A DNA stretch of 64,000 bases, taken from Craterostigma plantagineum (Eukaryota > Streptophyta > Magnoliopsida > Lamiales > Linderniaceae). The stretch is taken from positions 310,001 to 374,000 of the forward strand of contig JAPQWV010000337.1 in the NCBI GenBank assembly GCA_027422505.1. Direction: 5' to 3'. Positions 1-11,700 of this stretch are shown piece by piece. The translations under genes were made by a program, and so were the position numbers. The notes beneath the pieces were generated by a model that saw only the letters and a program-made list of their open reading frames with translations, ran no database searches and had not been told where the DNA came from. Each line of letters begins with the position of its first letter. The stretch's first letter is position 1.

Positions 1-851
1 ATCTCTCCCACTATGAAGGCGGGTTTGGAAGCTTTGTTCTAACTATACTATAAGGCTCGAAGAGCCGAGACTAGCTATATCATATATAGAAGCGATTCTT
101 GATTGAGATTCCAGAAGGAATTATTTTATATTGTTACACGTATAAAAAAAAGTATTTGACATTGTTGCCTGTTTTGAATAGCTCAAACGTATAATGCTTA
201 TTTCACATTATTTACAATGCCTTCCGTTTCACTACCACGTCATCAATCACGGGTCTAAACCTAGTTGTTATATATGCGTGTACGTGATTAAAAGGACATG
301 TAAATTAATCATTCTATGATATGGGTATCGAAAACTTTTAAGGAAGAGTAAGGAAACTTTCCTAAGCCTCACCCAATCACATGACGCGAAAACTTGGTGG
401 TATTGCCGAAAACTTCATAGCCTTTCCCTTTTTCCCACGAAAACTTAGGTTTGGTTAAGACTTCTTTCCACCAATCATTGTCCTTGTGTGTGTATAAATA
501 TATATATAATATTAACACTACGAAAACTTTAGTGCAAAAATTCCCTAATCATGCACAGGCTCCCACGAGAACTTCCTACCATATGTCGAAATCTTTGTTC
601 TATTCAAGACTTAATTTCCCACTAATGATTGTACTTGTTTCTATGCATCTATATTTGTTTCTATGCATGTATATATAATATATATAACTTAAGGTCACAC
701 GTAACTCTCGAGCACCAAAACTTCGTTGGAAAGATAGGATATCGAAAACTTCGGTTAAAGATGATCTGCCGAAAATATTATCAAAGTTTCTAAATTGTGT
801 TAATACTCCGCTAACTACCCCGTAATTCCGTATTAAATTTTTACGGTATTA
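1..851. other. Unassigned AT-rich flank
   Basis: No coding region could be supported on either strand. Short open frames here have no recognisable domain and look accidental. The one clear pattern is a scattered motif close to CGAAAACTT (annotated separately). The sequence lies beyond the break of the gag remnant at 852-930, so it may be the interior of the same decayed LTR element or unrelated DNA. Confidence 0.5.
327..775 (+). repeat. Dispersed CGAAAACTT motif cluster
   Basis: The string CGAAAACTT or a one- or two-base variant occurs about nine times in 450 bases (near 328, 380, 407, 437, 520, 562, 713, 731 and 768), with irregular spacing and flanks resembling each other only partly. It is not a regular tandem array. 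Function unknown. Confidence 0.5.
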
Positions 852-930
852 CAGAGAACGTCGAGAAGCACGTCCCCTACCTCGACCACGGCGACGAACT
901 GGAGGTGCCACAAAAACTATCAATAGAAAT
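852..930 (-). pseudogene. Gag N-terminal remnant of a Ty3-like LTR element
   Basis: On the minus strand a short stretch translates to a proline start followed by an Arg-Gly run (RRGRGRGRASRR). This is typical of the beginning of gag in plant Ty3/gypsy elements. It sits about 110 bases downstream of the primer binding site on the same strand, where gag starts would be expected. Homology stops abruptly near 852, so the element is truncated there. The family call rests on composition and position only. Confidence 0.5.
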
Positions 931-1036
931 GAGCAAAGTCACGATCAACATTAAGGAAAAGCTAAAAGACAAAGCATATCAAGAAAACGGATCCATTGGC
1001 AACACAGAGAAGAGAAAGGAAAAGAATGCAGCAAAT

Positions 1037-1048
1037 GCTCTGATACCA
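1037..1048 (-). other. Primer binding site, initiator Met-tRNA type
   Basis: The minus strand reads TGGTATCAGAGC, the common plant LTR-retrotransposon primer site. It is directly preceded, on that strand, by an LTR end (TGACA, with a few spacer bases). This fixes the orientation of the fragment. Confidence 0.75.
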
Positions 1049-1176
1049 CCAAAACTGTCACGCCTCGACCCGCGTCACTGGTGCGGCAGCCGCCGCGTTT
1101 ATAAATAAACGCAAGGCTAAGATATCAACTCTTTTATCGTAGAATAACAAGAAACCCGGGAAAGAAGGCAAAGAAC

Positions 1177-1191
1177 ATATTTATATATATA

Positions 1192-1228
<37 letters not shown>
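1177..1228. repeat. (AT)n microsatellite
   Basis: Nearly pure AT dinucleotide run inside the putative LTR. Confidence 0.95.
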
Positions 1229-1230
<2 letters not shown>

Positions 1231-1440
1231 CAAGGATGTGCTTATACAAAATATCAAAATATCACGACATATCGATCAACGAAGGAAATACATGTACAAA
1301 CAAATTTCCTTCAAAAAATATTCCCGCCAGTGAATCCAACACCAAAAGAAGATACTATACCCAAAGTGGAAGAGATTGCAGCGGAACGATATCAAAAGGA
1401 AACCTCCGATCAAAAGATATCAACAACCTAGAAAGGAAGA

Positions 1441-1468
1441 ATATATATATATATATATATATATATAT
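1441..1468. repeat. (AT)n microsatellite
   Basis: Pure AT run of 28 bases, also inside the putative LTR. Confidence 0.95.
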
Positions 1469-2989
1469 GGGATGAGCGAACCATAAGCTCAGTGAGAAGA
1501 TAAATCGAATACACCTTTCCTCCCAGAAAGTGTATTCTCAACGATGATACCACAACAAATTAAATGTATACTCATATGAGATGAATACGACAACGAACTA
1601 CCAGGAAAAATAATAACAATGTCAACGACATCCACGTAATCACATAAAGGACGCGTGGGTGGCCATCTCCTCCCTCGAACTGGGCTCCCCATCGAGAGTC
1701 AGACGAGTCCGTCACCGTACTCTAGACCATGGACCGTAAACTAACCTATCGACTACTAGAACATGCATGTCCCACCCATACGGTGATGTTAGCCAAAATC
1801 TCCCCAACGATCACCCTTCAGCGAAATCAATATCAGTACATGGCACTGGAAGGGTGCATTCGTTGGGCCTCACTCACCCAGGTGTGCCAAACCACGATCT
1901 ACTTACTCGATTTTCCACTCTCCACTCACCCGAACGTGGCCATTCGGGCTACCTAAAACCTGGTACCAAGTGTATGCAACACACAAGACCAACCAGTATA
2001 AGACGTATCACCAATCCAGTCATAGAAGAACCCTCATAATTCTCAATCCGAATCACCAAGCATATATGCCAAATTACAACAAATATCCACATCCTATAGC
2101 CGACAAGGCACACTAACACCAACGATAAAAAATATCATATAATCCCACAAAACGACGTATAATAAAATGACCCATCGCGAGGTTCACACGTCCCGCGAAG
2201 GGAAGGTGTCCCCGTACTATCAACTCACAGCGTATGTCTAACTCTTTTCGCCCTCCTCGGCTGCCCTCAAGTCCCGTCTCGATGTCCCTTCGCCTAAAAT
2301 ATGATATCACAAGCTCAAGAGATCATATATCGATAATAAGCGAGGTTCTTAAAAACTATAGCATAAACACAAAATCTGGCATCAAAAGGAGCGCTAAAAC
2401 TGCTCGAAGAACATTTATTTGGAGCTGTAATACTGTTTGAGGAGCAGCTGAACCAGAAACGATGAATATTTCGAAATCCTTCGATAATTCACCAGAAAAT
2501 TCTGTTTTGCGGGAGAAACTTCAAAACTTCGTAACAATTCGCACAAGTATCGGATCGAGCTGATTTCAAAGGCTGTGAACAGATAATAGAATCATCTTTC
2601 CACAAAAAAAAACCTCGCAAGATTTGGAGTACTGTAGCTAGTTCAAAATTACTAAAATCAGAGACTGCACGCGAATAGAAATTTTCAGAGCAGAAAACTG
2701 ATTTTGGGTTAAATTGGTTGAAGAAGAAGGTTCCTTACCCTTATGCAGCTCGAATTAAGCAGAATATATTCCTAGAAAAACAATTTATCACGTTTCCCCA
2801 CTTGTTGCTTGCTTGCTCGGTTGAAACTTACGTAGGAAAGGCTAAGATTGAAAAGAGATTGATAAGGATGAACTAGAAATATACTAACCAGTATATGGGC
2901 TGGGCTGTGATTTGGATGGGGCTGAAATTTAAAAAAGAAAAATTGGGCCACAAGTTCAGATGTTATACAAATGATATAACATCACAAGG

Positions 2990-3726
2990 AAAAAAGGATA
3001 ACATGTGGATCAAATGGCTTCATAGTATGTACCTTAAAGAGATTGAGTTCTGGGAGTTCAAATAACAGGAGATTGCAGTTGGCAATGGAAGCAGTTAATT
3101 AAGGTCAGAGATATGATGCGAGGAGGTTATAACAGAGATGAGTGGACAGGGACTGCAGATGGATGCTACACTGTCTCTTCTGGTTATAAGTGGCTCAAGG
3201 GCGCTCGACCCAAGTTTGAGCCTGCTGAAGTTGTGTGGAATCGCTGGACACTACCTAAGCATGCTTTTGTGATGTGGCTCATATTGCATAAACGGCTGCT
3301 CACAAGGGATAGGCTGATACAATGGGGGATGAGTGTGTCAGACCCTCGGTGTGTGTTGTGTATGCAAGCAGAAGAGAGTATCGAGCATATAGTATGTCTG
3401 TGTCCTTATAGTAGGTGTGCTAATCAAGAGGCTAGTAGTTGGTTGAAGTGCATAATTCCGGACAGCTTTGAGAGATGGGAGAGGAAGCTTATAAAGATGG
3501 GAAAACAGAAAATCCTATTGCTAAGATTCAAATAGCAGGTTTCGCGGCATTTGCGTATGGCTTATGGAAGGAGAGGAATGCAAGGATACACAATGCGGGA
3601 GCACGGGAGGTTATGGTTCTGTTCAAGACAATTCAGCGAGATTTTAAGGCGCAAGCGAGTGGCATGAGGTTTAAGAAGAATATGTCTAAGGCAGAGGGCT
3701 ATACTTCTGATCTGAACTTTTCTTAG
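2990..3726 (+). pseudogene. 3' fragment of a LINE: RT zinc-binding (zf-RVT) region
   Basis: The translation shows the zf-RVT signature found at the C terminus of plant non-LTR retrotransposon polyproteins: a DGCYTVSSGYKWL-like start, the W-N...LPKHAFVMW block, then RCVLCMQAEESIEH with the Cys-x2-Cys and His ligands. A second frame from about 3475 continues with AFAYGLWKERNARIH, the usual end of such proteins. The coding sequence is broken: a frame change near 3065 (upstream part DNMWIKWLHSMYLKEIEFWEF), another near 3520, and a final stop at 3724-3726. The RT and endonuclease parts are missing, so this is a 5'-truncated dead copy. The AC-CAAAAAAC stretch near 3791 may be the 3' end. Confidence 0.8.
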
Positions 3727-3810
3727 TTTATAGTGTTCTAAAATGTGATGTATGAACAATGTGGTTCTTGTGGTAATGAAATCTTTCTTACCAAAAAACA
3801 AATGACATGA

Positions 3811-4665
3811 CCATAATATCAGTCCTGATTATTTGACCAACAATACCAACAACTTTGATTATTATACCAAGTAATCATTTTATTTTAGAAATATTAAAGT
3901 TAAAAACGTTCTATGAGCATTAGAATAATCATAATGTCATAAGCATCATATAATATCATTGAAGTTAACACGTTGTGAAGGAGGGACAAGATATTAATGG
4001 AAGAGTTATCTATAATATATTAGTTTATTACTTATTTAAATGTAATAGAAACAACTAACAAGACTTATCAAGGTAGTTATTCCAAACTAAACTGAGTAGT
4101 TTGGAGAACAATAATTTCATTAACAATAATCAAGCTCAACAAGTCATCATCATCATCCAAGATTAGAAGCGAACATTCTCACTATATGGTAACTTACTCT
4201 TCCATTACGAAAATACATATAGTTGACTACATAATAAGTCAACTAATCTTTATGCCTTACAAACTTTCTTCACATTCGGAACGAGCAACTGCTAACCGTA
4301 GCGACATTCATTTCTTGTCTCTTTAATGGTTTGGATCACCATATTCGTTTGTTGGTATATTGGAGAACTTTCGAATATCACATTTTTTTTAAAAAAAATA
4401 AAAGTATTTGTTGGTAAGAAAAATATTGGTACTAGTATAATTAGATTTGTTGTGGTATAATAAGTGTAAAATAATTGCTCAACCTTTGTTGGTATAATAG
4501 CAAATGATGTTGTCTTGTTGGTTTGTTGAAAAATAATAAAATTATAAATGATTTTTGTTGGTATAATAAGAAGAAACACATTTATAAAATGATTATTTGG
4601 TATAATAATCAAAGTTGTTGGTATAATAATTTGATGATCAAATAATCAGGACTGATAGTATAATT
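3811..4665. repeat. Inverted-repeat (foldback) region
   Basis: About 75 bases at 3811-3890 (ATCAGTCCTGATTATTTGA, ACAACTTTGATTATTATACC) recur in reverse complement at about 4580-4660, with a few indels. The ~700 bases between hold no gene. Possibly a decayed foldback or MITE; no target duplication was recognised. Confidence 0.6.
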
Positions 4666-4745
4666 AGGTCTTTTGTTGACATAATAAATAATGCTATTAC
4701 TGTAACTATGTCTTCTGTAATATTCGCAAACTTGTTGGTACAATT
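4330..4745 (+). repeat. Degenerate TTGTTGGTATAATAA array
   Basis: Ten or so imperfect copies of a ~15 base AT-rich unit (GTTGGTATAATA), irregularly spaced. The same unit dominates 33988-34490 on the other side of the retrotransposon nest. Non-coding. Confidence 0.65.
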
Positions 4746-4787
4746 AATTTAATTATATATCTTTTATTTAATATATGTATATGTATG

Positions 4788-4831
4788 AGAGAATTCTTCC
4801 ATTCACTTGTCTCTTTCACTCACAAACACCT
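4788..4831 (-). mobile_element. LTR fragment matching the Copia LTR at 33763-33806
   Basis: AGAGAATTCTTCCATTCACTT and the following bases through CACAAACACCT match 33763 onward almost base for base. The Sirevirus inserted exactly at this CACCT. The rest of the LTR is missing or diverged on both sides, so this is read as a remnant of the older Copia element described at 33100-33987. Confidence 0.5.
4827..4831. other. Target site duplication, left copy (outer Sirevirus)
   Basis: CACCT directly before the 5' LTR; the identical CACCT follows the 3' LTR at 32985-32989. Five bases is the size made by Copia integrases. Confidence 0.9.
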
Positions 4832-5133
4832 TATTAGGAATATTTTAGAAGTGTCCAAAATATTTGTTCTAAGTCTTGTTAGTTCTTTACTATGTTTTTA
4901 TACGTTATACTTCGGTTAGATGGGTTGTAGTTGTAATGGGTTTGTTAGGGGCCCAATGGGCTTAAATACCTTACAAGGTATTTAAGCTTAAACCCTAACT
5001 ATCACTAATCAAGTTTTCCATTATTCAAATCTCTAAAAACACACATACGCCTCCAAAGCACTATTCACATAAAATCTCAAAGCTTTAATCCATTGAAGTT
5101 AATCTGTGCATTTTGGATAATCTGGATTTTACA
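4832..5133 (+). repeat. 5' LTR, outer Sirevirus
   Basis: 302 bases, ends TTTTACA. It starts TATTAGG where the 3' LTR starts TGTTAGG, so the canonical TG has mutated. It contains a perfect palindrome at 4961-4986 (12-base arms around AC). Confidence 0.92.
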
Positions 5134-5135
5134 AG

Positions 5136-5147
5136 TGGTATCAGAGC
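5136..5147 (+). other. Primer binding site, outer Sirevirus
   Basis: TGGTATCAGAGC two bases after the LTR; complementary to the 3' end of initiator Met-tRNA. Confidence 0.9.
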
Positions 5148-6035
5148 AGGCGTGTAGGTGAGGAAACTTCAACTGGGAACTCAAAATCAAGATTTCAAGT
5201 TTTTCTTGCAGGCCATTCAGAATTTCGTCACACGTTCAGAAATCGAACTCTAAAGCTGTTAAGTGACTCAAGCAGCTACACTGCATTTCTTTCATTCCTG
5301 AGAGTTCTCAGATTTTCTTAGTCAAGTTTGAGATTATTTGTCTGAGATTTTGGTCCGAAAGTGAAGAACAGCTTCAGCTCATCATTTGTTCCTGATTCGC
5401 AATCGGCGCCTGAGTAGGGTTTAAGGAACTCGCTAATTTTCAAGAAATTTTGCGGATTCTAACCTTGGAAGAAATTTTGCGAATTCTTGTCTGTTCTTCA
5501 ATTTGCGAACTCGTTCTTCAATTTGCGAATCAGTTCAGTTGATCACTTTTGCGAATCCATCTTTGACGAATCCAGTTTTCACTTTGCAAAACCTCAATTC
5601 GCGAACTCTCATTTTGCGAACTAGGCTAATTCACGAACTCTGACTTTCCTGGATTAAGTCCAATTTGCGAACCCTTCTCATACCATTTCGCGAACTTCAC
5701 ATTTCACGAATTTAGTCACTTCGAGATTTGGTCAATTCGCGAATTTCAGCTTCAATTCGCATATCTGAGTCACTTCGCGAACCTGGCTCTACCAACCCGC
5801 AAACCCTAATTCGTAAAACCCGATCAGTCCGCGAACACCTATCTTAACCAATTCGCAAAAACAACCCTACCAAATTCGTGGACAAATTCCGATCCTCATT
5901 TTACGAACACCCGTGCTTATCCAATTTCAAAAAAAAAAATTTAACAAAGCTCCAAGTCAACTCTCAGATTTGACTTCGACCTAAACCTATTTTCCTCACA
6001 TTACACGTTAACGATCATATCCAAAAACACAAGCA
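5148..6035 (+). repeat. Untranslated leader with GCGAA / TTCGCGAA motif array
   Basis: From about 5395 to 5900 the leader is dominated by TTTGCGAA, AATTCGCGAA and close variants, spaced roughly 15-35 bases apart. No long ORF is present. The same motif family fills the region before the env-like gene of this element and the equivalent regions of the nested element. Confidence 0.8.
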
Positions 6036-7774
6036 ATGGACTCTTTCAGTATGGGAAATGATGTTAGACCTCCCATCATCCGACATGGAGAATACGCAGT
6101 CTGGAAGAGAAGGTTCATCAACTTCATAGAAAGCAAGGCAATTCAGAGAACCTGCTGGAATCTATTTACAATGGACCTACACAGTATTGGACCATAATTC
6201 CCGCCACTACTGACACCACTCCTGCAAGAGAGGAACAGAGGATCTTGAAAACTGCTGACCAATGCAGTGATGAAGAAAAACTGCGACTAAAGGCAGACAA
6301 AGTGGCGAAATCATACATGATGCAAGCCATTCCCAATGACATTTTGATGCAACTCGAATGTGGTGATAGCGCAAAAGAAATGTGGGACGCTCTTCGAATT
6401 ATGATGCAGGGGACAGAAGTCAATACAATGGCAAGAATGGCGAACACACTCATCTCTTATGACCGCTTTCATGCTAACAAAGGGGAAACTCTCCAAGAAA
6501 CCTTCCATCGATTTCTTGTTCTTCTAAACGAGCTAAAGATGAATGGAGTCACAAAAACTGTAATGGAGATCAATATCAAATTCTTAGGATCACTTCATCC
6601 AGAATGGGAGGCTACTGCAATTATGATAAGACAAATGAACGACCTAACCAAAGTTAGCATTCATACATTATTCGACTACCTCAATCAACATTCCAATCAC
6701 GTGGAGAAACGAAGGGAGGAAATCAAATCAATAGGAAGCGACTCACTGGCTCTTATGACTGAACGATCATCAAGAAAACAATCCAAGGACAAAGAAGTTA
6801 TCCAGTCATCACAAGTTAAGGAGGGAGGCGACTCTGATTCTGATGACGAATCCAAGGATCTTACGAAACATGGAGACCAGGAGATCACCCTCAAAGATAT
6901 TGCTAAGCAACTCGCTCTAGTCTCGAATTTTGTGCAGAAGGAATATTATAAGAAGACTGGATCCTCCTCCAATCGTCAAAGAACTTCCTCCAACTCTAAA
7001 GGAAAGACTCAAGATGAGGAAAACAACTCTGAAACTCCTCATCAAGGCGGCAAATGCTTTAACTGCGGTAAGAATGGACACTTTGCCAGAGAGTGCAGAA
7101 TGCCCAAGAAAAAGGATGTTAACTATTACCGCCGAAAAGTTCAATTAGCTGAACAATAAGAAAAAGGACTGGTCTTAATGGCAGAAGATGATCATTGGCT
7201 TGAAGATACCGCAGACAGCGAGAATGATAACGTGGCACTGATGGCCAAACTGGATGACGAAGAAGATGGAGCTGGAGCTGAAGGAAGCGAGTCAGACAGG
7301 GAAACCTCTAACAATTCAGACATGGTGGAGGTAAGTGAAACAGATTATGATTCTTTACTTAAGATGAAAAATGAATTTTTATCCTTATATAAATCTAACA
7401 AATTAGGTAAAAGAAAAATCAAGGAACTAGAAGCTAACTTAGAGAAGAATTTAGTAGTATTAGATACGTTTAGATATGATTATGCATGTGAGAAGAATCG
7501 TGTAATTGTAGCAAATGAAAAGGTTGCTAAGCTAGAAATACAAGTGCAAAAATCCGAAGCTAAAGCCAAGGATTTAGAAAAGGAAATGAAATCTCATAGA
7601 GATCAGGCAATGGACGCTACAACTAAATATGACTTACTACGTAAAGAACGGGAAAGACTGTACTCCAAAATCAAAAAATTGGAAGACATTTTAACCCGAC
7701 GAGATCAGTCAAAACAAACGATCTTCTTGAACAAACCAGCTAACATTGATTTCTATAATCCCATAAAGGACTAG
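6036..7774 (+). pseudogene. gag: Gag of outer Sirevirus (frameshifted, one in-frame stop)
   Basis: Gag packages the element RNA into particles. The ATG at 6036 opens a frame reading MDSFSMGNDVRPPIIRHGEY, the N-terminal conserved block. This frame is lost near 6145, and the main part continues in another frame to 7156: the UBN2-type Copia gag domain, a charged stretch, then a CCHC zinc knuckle (CFNCGKNGHFARECRMPKKK). A TAA at 7157-7159 interrupts; the same frame resumes at once and runs to 7774 through an acidic segment and a coiled coil (LRKERERLYSKIKKLEDI) to the C-terminal FLNKPANIDFYNP. The nested element's gag aligns in the same order without that stop. Not functional as it stands. Confidence 0.88.
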
Positions 7775-7842
7775 GTTTTGAAAACCCATGTAAGTTAAAA
7801 CAGGGCATATCAAGGTCACCTTATCTATATGATCTTAAATTC

Positions 7843-8773
7843 ATGCAGACAGGTTGCCTGGCAAATCTCATGCCTTTTGTCAGTGAAAATGAGACATCAA
7901 CACATAGTAAAACTCAAACATCATTTAACTACACAGAATTAAATGATAGTTATAAAGAAAGAAGTTGTCCAAATAACTGAATTTGAGTCAGATATTCCAC
8001 GGCCAAATGAAGGAGATACCTCAGGTGTTTCGGAAAGTAAGGCACCGATGGCTACATATGCAACAGGATATATGCCTGATTGCATAAAGAAAATCAGTGA
8101 TCTTCACTCCACTCTCGAAAGCGAGAGAAAGTCATTAGATGAAGAAAGGCAGAAACTTCTTCAGGAAATATCTTCACTTAAAGAAAAATTAAGATTACAC
8201 ACAATTTCATACACCTTAGTTTCGCATGACAAAATTTCCTGCACTAATACATTGAAATTTTCAGGACCCACAAAAGAGCCATTGAAGGGTCAAGTATGGG
8301 TTAAAAAGGATGATATCTTGAAGGAGAATCGCGATCTCAATGCACCTTTTGTCATTGAGTATTTTCCTTCCAAAACCTTTGCACCTTCTTTATTTCGCCA
8401 TGTATCGAAAAAATTATCTTCTCAATCAAAAACAAAGCTTTCCGTGCGTGATCATGTCACCAAACAAACTCACAAAAAAATTCCTAAAAACAAAACTACA
8501 AAGTCAAGACAAGAATCAAAACCAAAAGCTATCAAAGAACCTGTCAAACTTGCTAAACCCAAAAAACTCATGTCTAAGCTTAAGACAAAGAGACCCTTAC
8601 TAGAGCACAAATGGGTTCCAAAGCTTCAGACTGCAGGAACACAAATCTCAACCCTAGAAATAATTAGTGACTCTGTGTCATCCACTAACAAAGGAAAATC
8701 TAGGGAGTCTAAACGGACTAACAAACATAATAGAGGTGGACCCATATTTCAATGGGTACCTAAAACCCTCTAG
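7843..8773 (+). pseudogene. Gag-pol linker ORF of outer Sirevirus
   Basis: A frame starting near FMQTGCL (7843) and changing frame once near 7955-7970 runs to a TAG at 8771-8773. The first half has heptad-like acidic/basic segments (LESERKSLDEERQKLLQEI), predicted coiled coil; the second half is very Lys-rich and ends with PIFQWVPKTL. The nested element has a matching ORF (26325-27467) at the same place. No enzyme domain is recognisable; in such elements this stretch may be the end of gag or the start of the polyprotein. Function unknown. Confidence 0.7.
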
Positions 8774-8780
8774 TTTTATT

Positions 8781-11700
8781 TTGCAGGCCCTTTATGTGTG
8801 GTACTTAGATTCTGGTTGCTCCACACACATGACTGGGACAAAGGAACTGTTGAGCAACTACGTTGATAAACCAGGAGGACTGGTACTCTTTGGTAATAGC
8901 AATGGAGCCAGAATTCTTGGTTATGGCGATCTCATATGCAATCGACTCACAATCAAGGAAGTTTCGTACGTAAAAGGACTAACACACAACCTTCTCTCTA
9001 TCGGACAGTTCAGTGATATAGGACTCCAAGTCATGTTTCAGAAGAGAACATGCAAAATTCTCAATGCCAATGGTGACGAACTACTCACTGGAACTCGCAG
9101 AACAAATCTATACACTATTGACATTAGAACAGTCAGACCAAAGACGAATATATGTCTAATCTCCCGCGCAACATCAGCTCAGAATAACTTATGGCACCAG
9201 CGGCTATCCCATCTAAATTTCAAAACTCTCAACAAGCTGGCGACTAACAAATTGGCTATTGGAATTCCACCACTGAAATATCAAAAGGAACATTTGTGCC
9301 CGGCTTGTGAGAAAGGAAAAAAAGGCAACTCATCCTACAAAACACACAGCATCCACTCAACATCCACTAGAGCTTTTACACACGACCTATGTGGTCCAAT
9401 GCGAACAGAAAGTATCAGTGGAAAGCGTTATATGCTGGTTGTTGTAGACGACTACTCACGCTATACTTGGGTCCGATTTCTCCGGACAAAATCAGAGACA
9501 GTTGACCATATTCCAAATCTCATCAGGACAACACAGAACTTGCTACAGCGCAATGTTCGAGTGATTCGATCTGACAATGGCACAAAATTCAAAAATCAAC
9601 AACTTAGTGAATTTTATGACTCTCTAGGGATTACCCAACAATCTCTGCCGTCCACACCCCTCAACAGAATGGAGTCGTAGAAAGGCGAAATCGAACACTT
9701 GTAGAAGCTGCCCGAACAATGCTTATACAATCTTCACTACCTCATTTTCTTTGGGCAGAAGCCATGAACACCGCATGCTATACTGAGAATCGCACCAACA
9801 TTCACCTAAGATTTGGAAAGACCCCTTATGAATTAATGAACAACAGATTACCCAACATTGCTCACTTGAGGATTTTTGGATGCAAATGCTTCGTTGCTAA
9901 TGACCGAGAAGACAACGCTAAGCTTGATCCAAAAGCTTTTGAAGGAATTTTTGTGGGCTACTCTTTGCAATCTAAGGCATATAGGGTATATCTTCGTACA
10001 AGGAGAATGATCATTGAAAGTACAAATGTTACATTTGATGAGGGTCCAGAAACTCAATCCGGACTAAACAGCTCAGGACCAAACCACACACAACAAGGTG
10101 CTATTCAACCACAGATGAAATTAGGCGAGTTCTCACAGAGAGTTTCTGAATACACTACTTCAGAACTAGCATTAAACAATGCAAGGCAAGATCAACAACA
10201 TACAACTGATGAATTGGACACAGAAACCCAACGTATTTCAGTCAACAAGCTCAAGAAGATCTAGATCAACTATTTGAGCACATATACATCTCTCTAAACA
10301 GGCCAATCACCAATTCTTTCTCAAATACAGAAACCAGTGCTTGACCATCACCTCCTGAATTCGACCCTATTCCTGATTAATCGTTTCCAATTACAAACGT
10401 TGAAACCTCAATCCCAGAAACACAGCCAGAGGACTCATCCACTTCCGCATGCAATCCTACTACTTCTGTGATTGAGTATCCATTAAATGAGGGATCAGAA
10501 AGAGATGTTCCACCACTACCTCATGAAAAGAAATGGATTCGAAGTCATCCAGCAAATCAAATCATTGGGGATCCCACTACTGGAGTAAAGACCAGAGGTT
10601 CGCTCTCAAATGAATGTAACTTTACTTGTTTTTTGAGTCAAACAGAACCTAGCAGAGTAAGTGACGCACTACATGATCCAAAATGGATAGTAGCCATGCA
10701 AGAGGAAATCAATTAGTTCGAACGTCTCAAGGTCTGGAACCTAGTTCCTCGTCCAAAAGGTAAGACAATAATCGGAACGAAATGGGTATTTAAGAACAAG
10801 AAAGACGAGGAAGGTGTGGTAATTCTAACAAGGCCAGACTTGTAGCTAAAGGATACAATCAGCAAGAAGGAATTGACTATGATGAGACTTTTGCCCCTGT
10901 AGCAAGAATTGAAGCCATCAGACTGTTTCTTGCATATGCGGCACACAAAGACTTTACTGTCTATCAAATGGACGTAAAAACTGCCTTCTTGAATGGAATT
11001 TTGAAGGAAGAAGTATATGTCTCACAGCCAGACGGATTTCTCAATCAAGAACATCCAGATTTCGTCTACAAACTCTGACAAGGCTCTCTATGGACTAAAG
11101 CAAGCACCAAGAGCTTGGTACGAAGTCTTGTCTGACTTCCTTATCAACTCAGGCTTCACTAATGGAAAAATTGACACCACACTGTTTGTCAAAAAGGCTG
11201 GTCCCGAAATCATGCTTGTGCAGATTTACGTGGATGACATCATCTTCGGCTCTACAAATCCAGAACTCTGTGTCGAATTCAGCACGTTGATGAAATCACA
11301 ATTTGAGATGAGTATGATGGGTGAAATGACATTTTTCCTTGGACTGCAAATTAAGCAACTTCAGGATGGGATATTTATTAACCAGTCGAAGTACATTCAC
11401 GACATCTTAAGAAAATATGGGATTGACAAGAGCAAATCTTCCAGCACTCCAATGTCAACCTCATGCACCCTCGATGCAGATCACTTGGGCGAGCCTGTTG
11501 ATCCAACGAATTATAGAGGCATTATTGGGTCTGCTCTATCTCACTGCCAGCCGACCAGATATTCTCTTTTCCACATGTTTATGTGCTCGATTCCAAGCCA
11601 ATCCAAAGGAGTCACATCTCCATGCTGTCAAGAGAATATTGAAGTATCTGAAAGGCACACCAGACCTTGGACTCTGGTATCCTAAAAACTCAGGTATGAA

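Larger units (their letters stand above)
1056..2880 (-). mobile_element. LTR of a truncated Ty3-like retrotransposon (right edge uncertain)
   Basis: The left edge is defined by TGTCACGCC on the plus strand (the LTR 3' end on the minus strand), abutting the primer site and gag remnant. Long LTRs with this start are usual in chromovirus-type Ty3 elements. No second LTR is present. The right edge cannot be fixed because no convincing CA end or target duplication was found before the LINE fragment near 2990; it could lie anywhere between about 2450 and 2955. Two AT microsatellites lie inside. Confidence 0.45.

Noticed and set aside
5136..5147. tRNA-like TGGTATCAGAGC (also 1037-1048 and 30667-30678)
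   Set aside because: Only a 12-base complement of the tRNA end, next to LTRs; primer sites, not tRNA genes. No tRNA or rRNA gene was recognised in the window.
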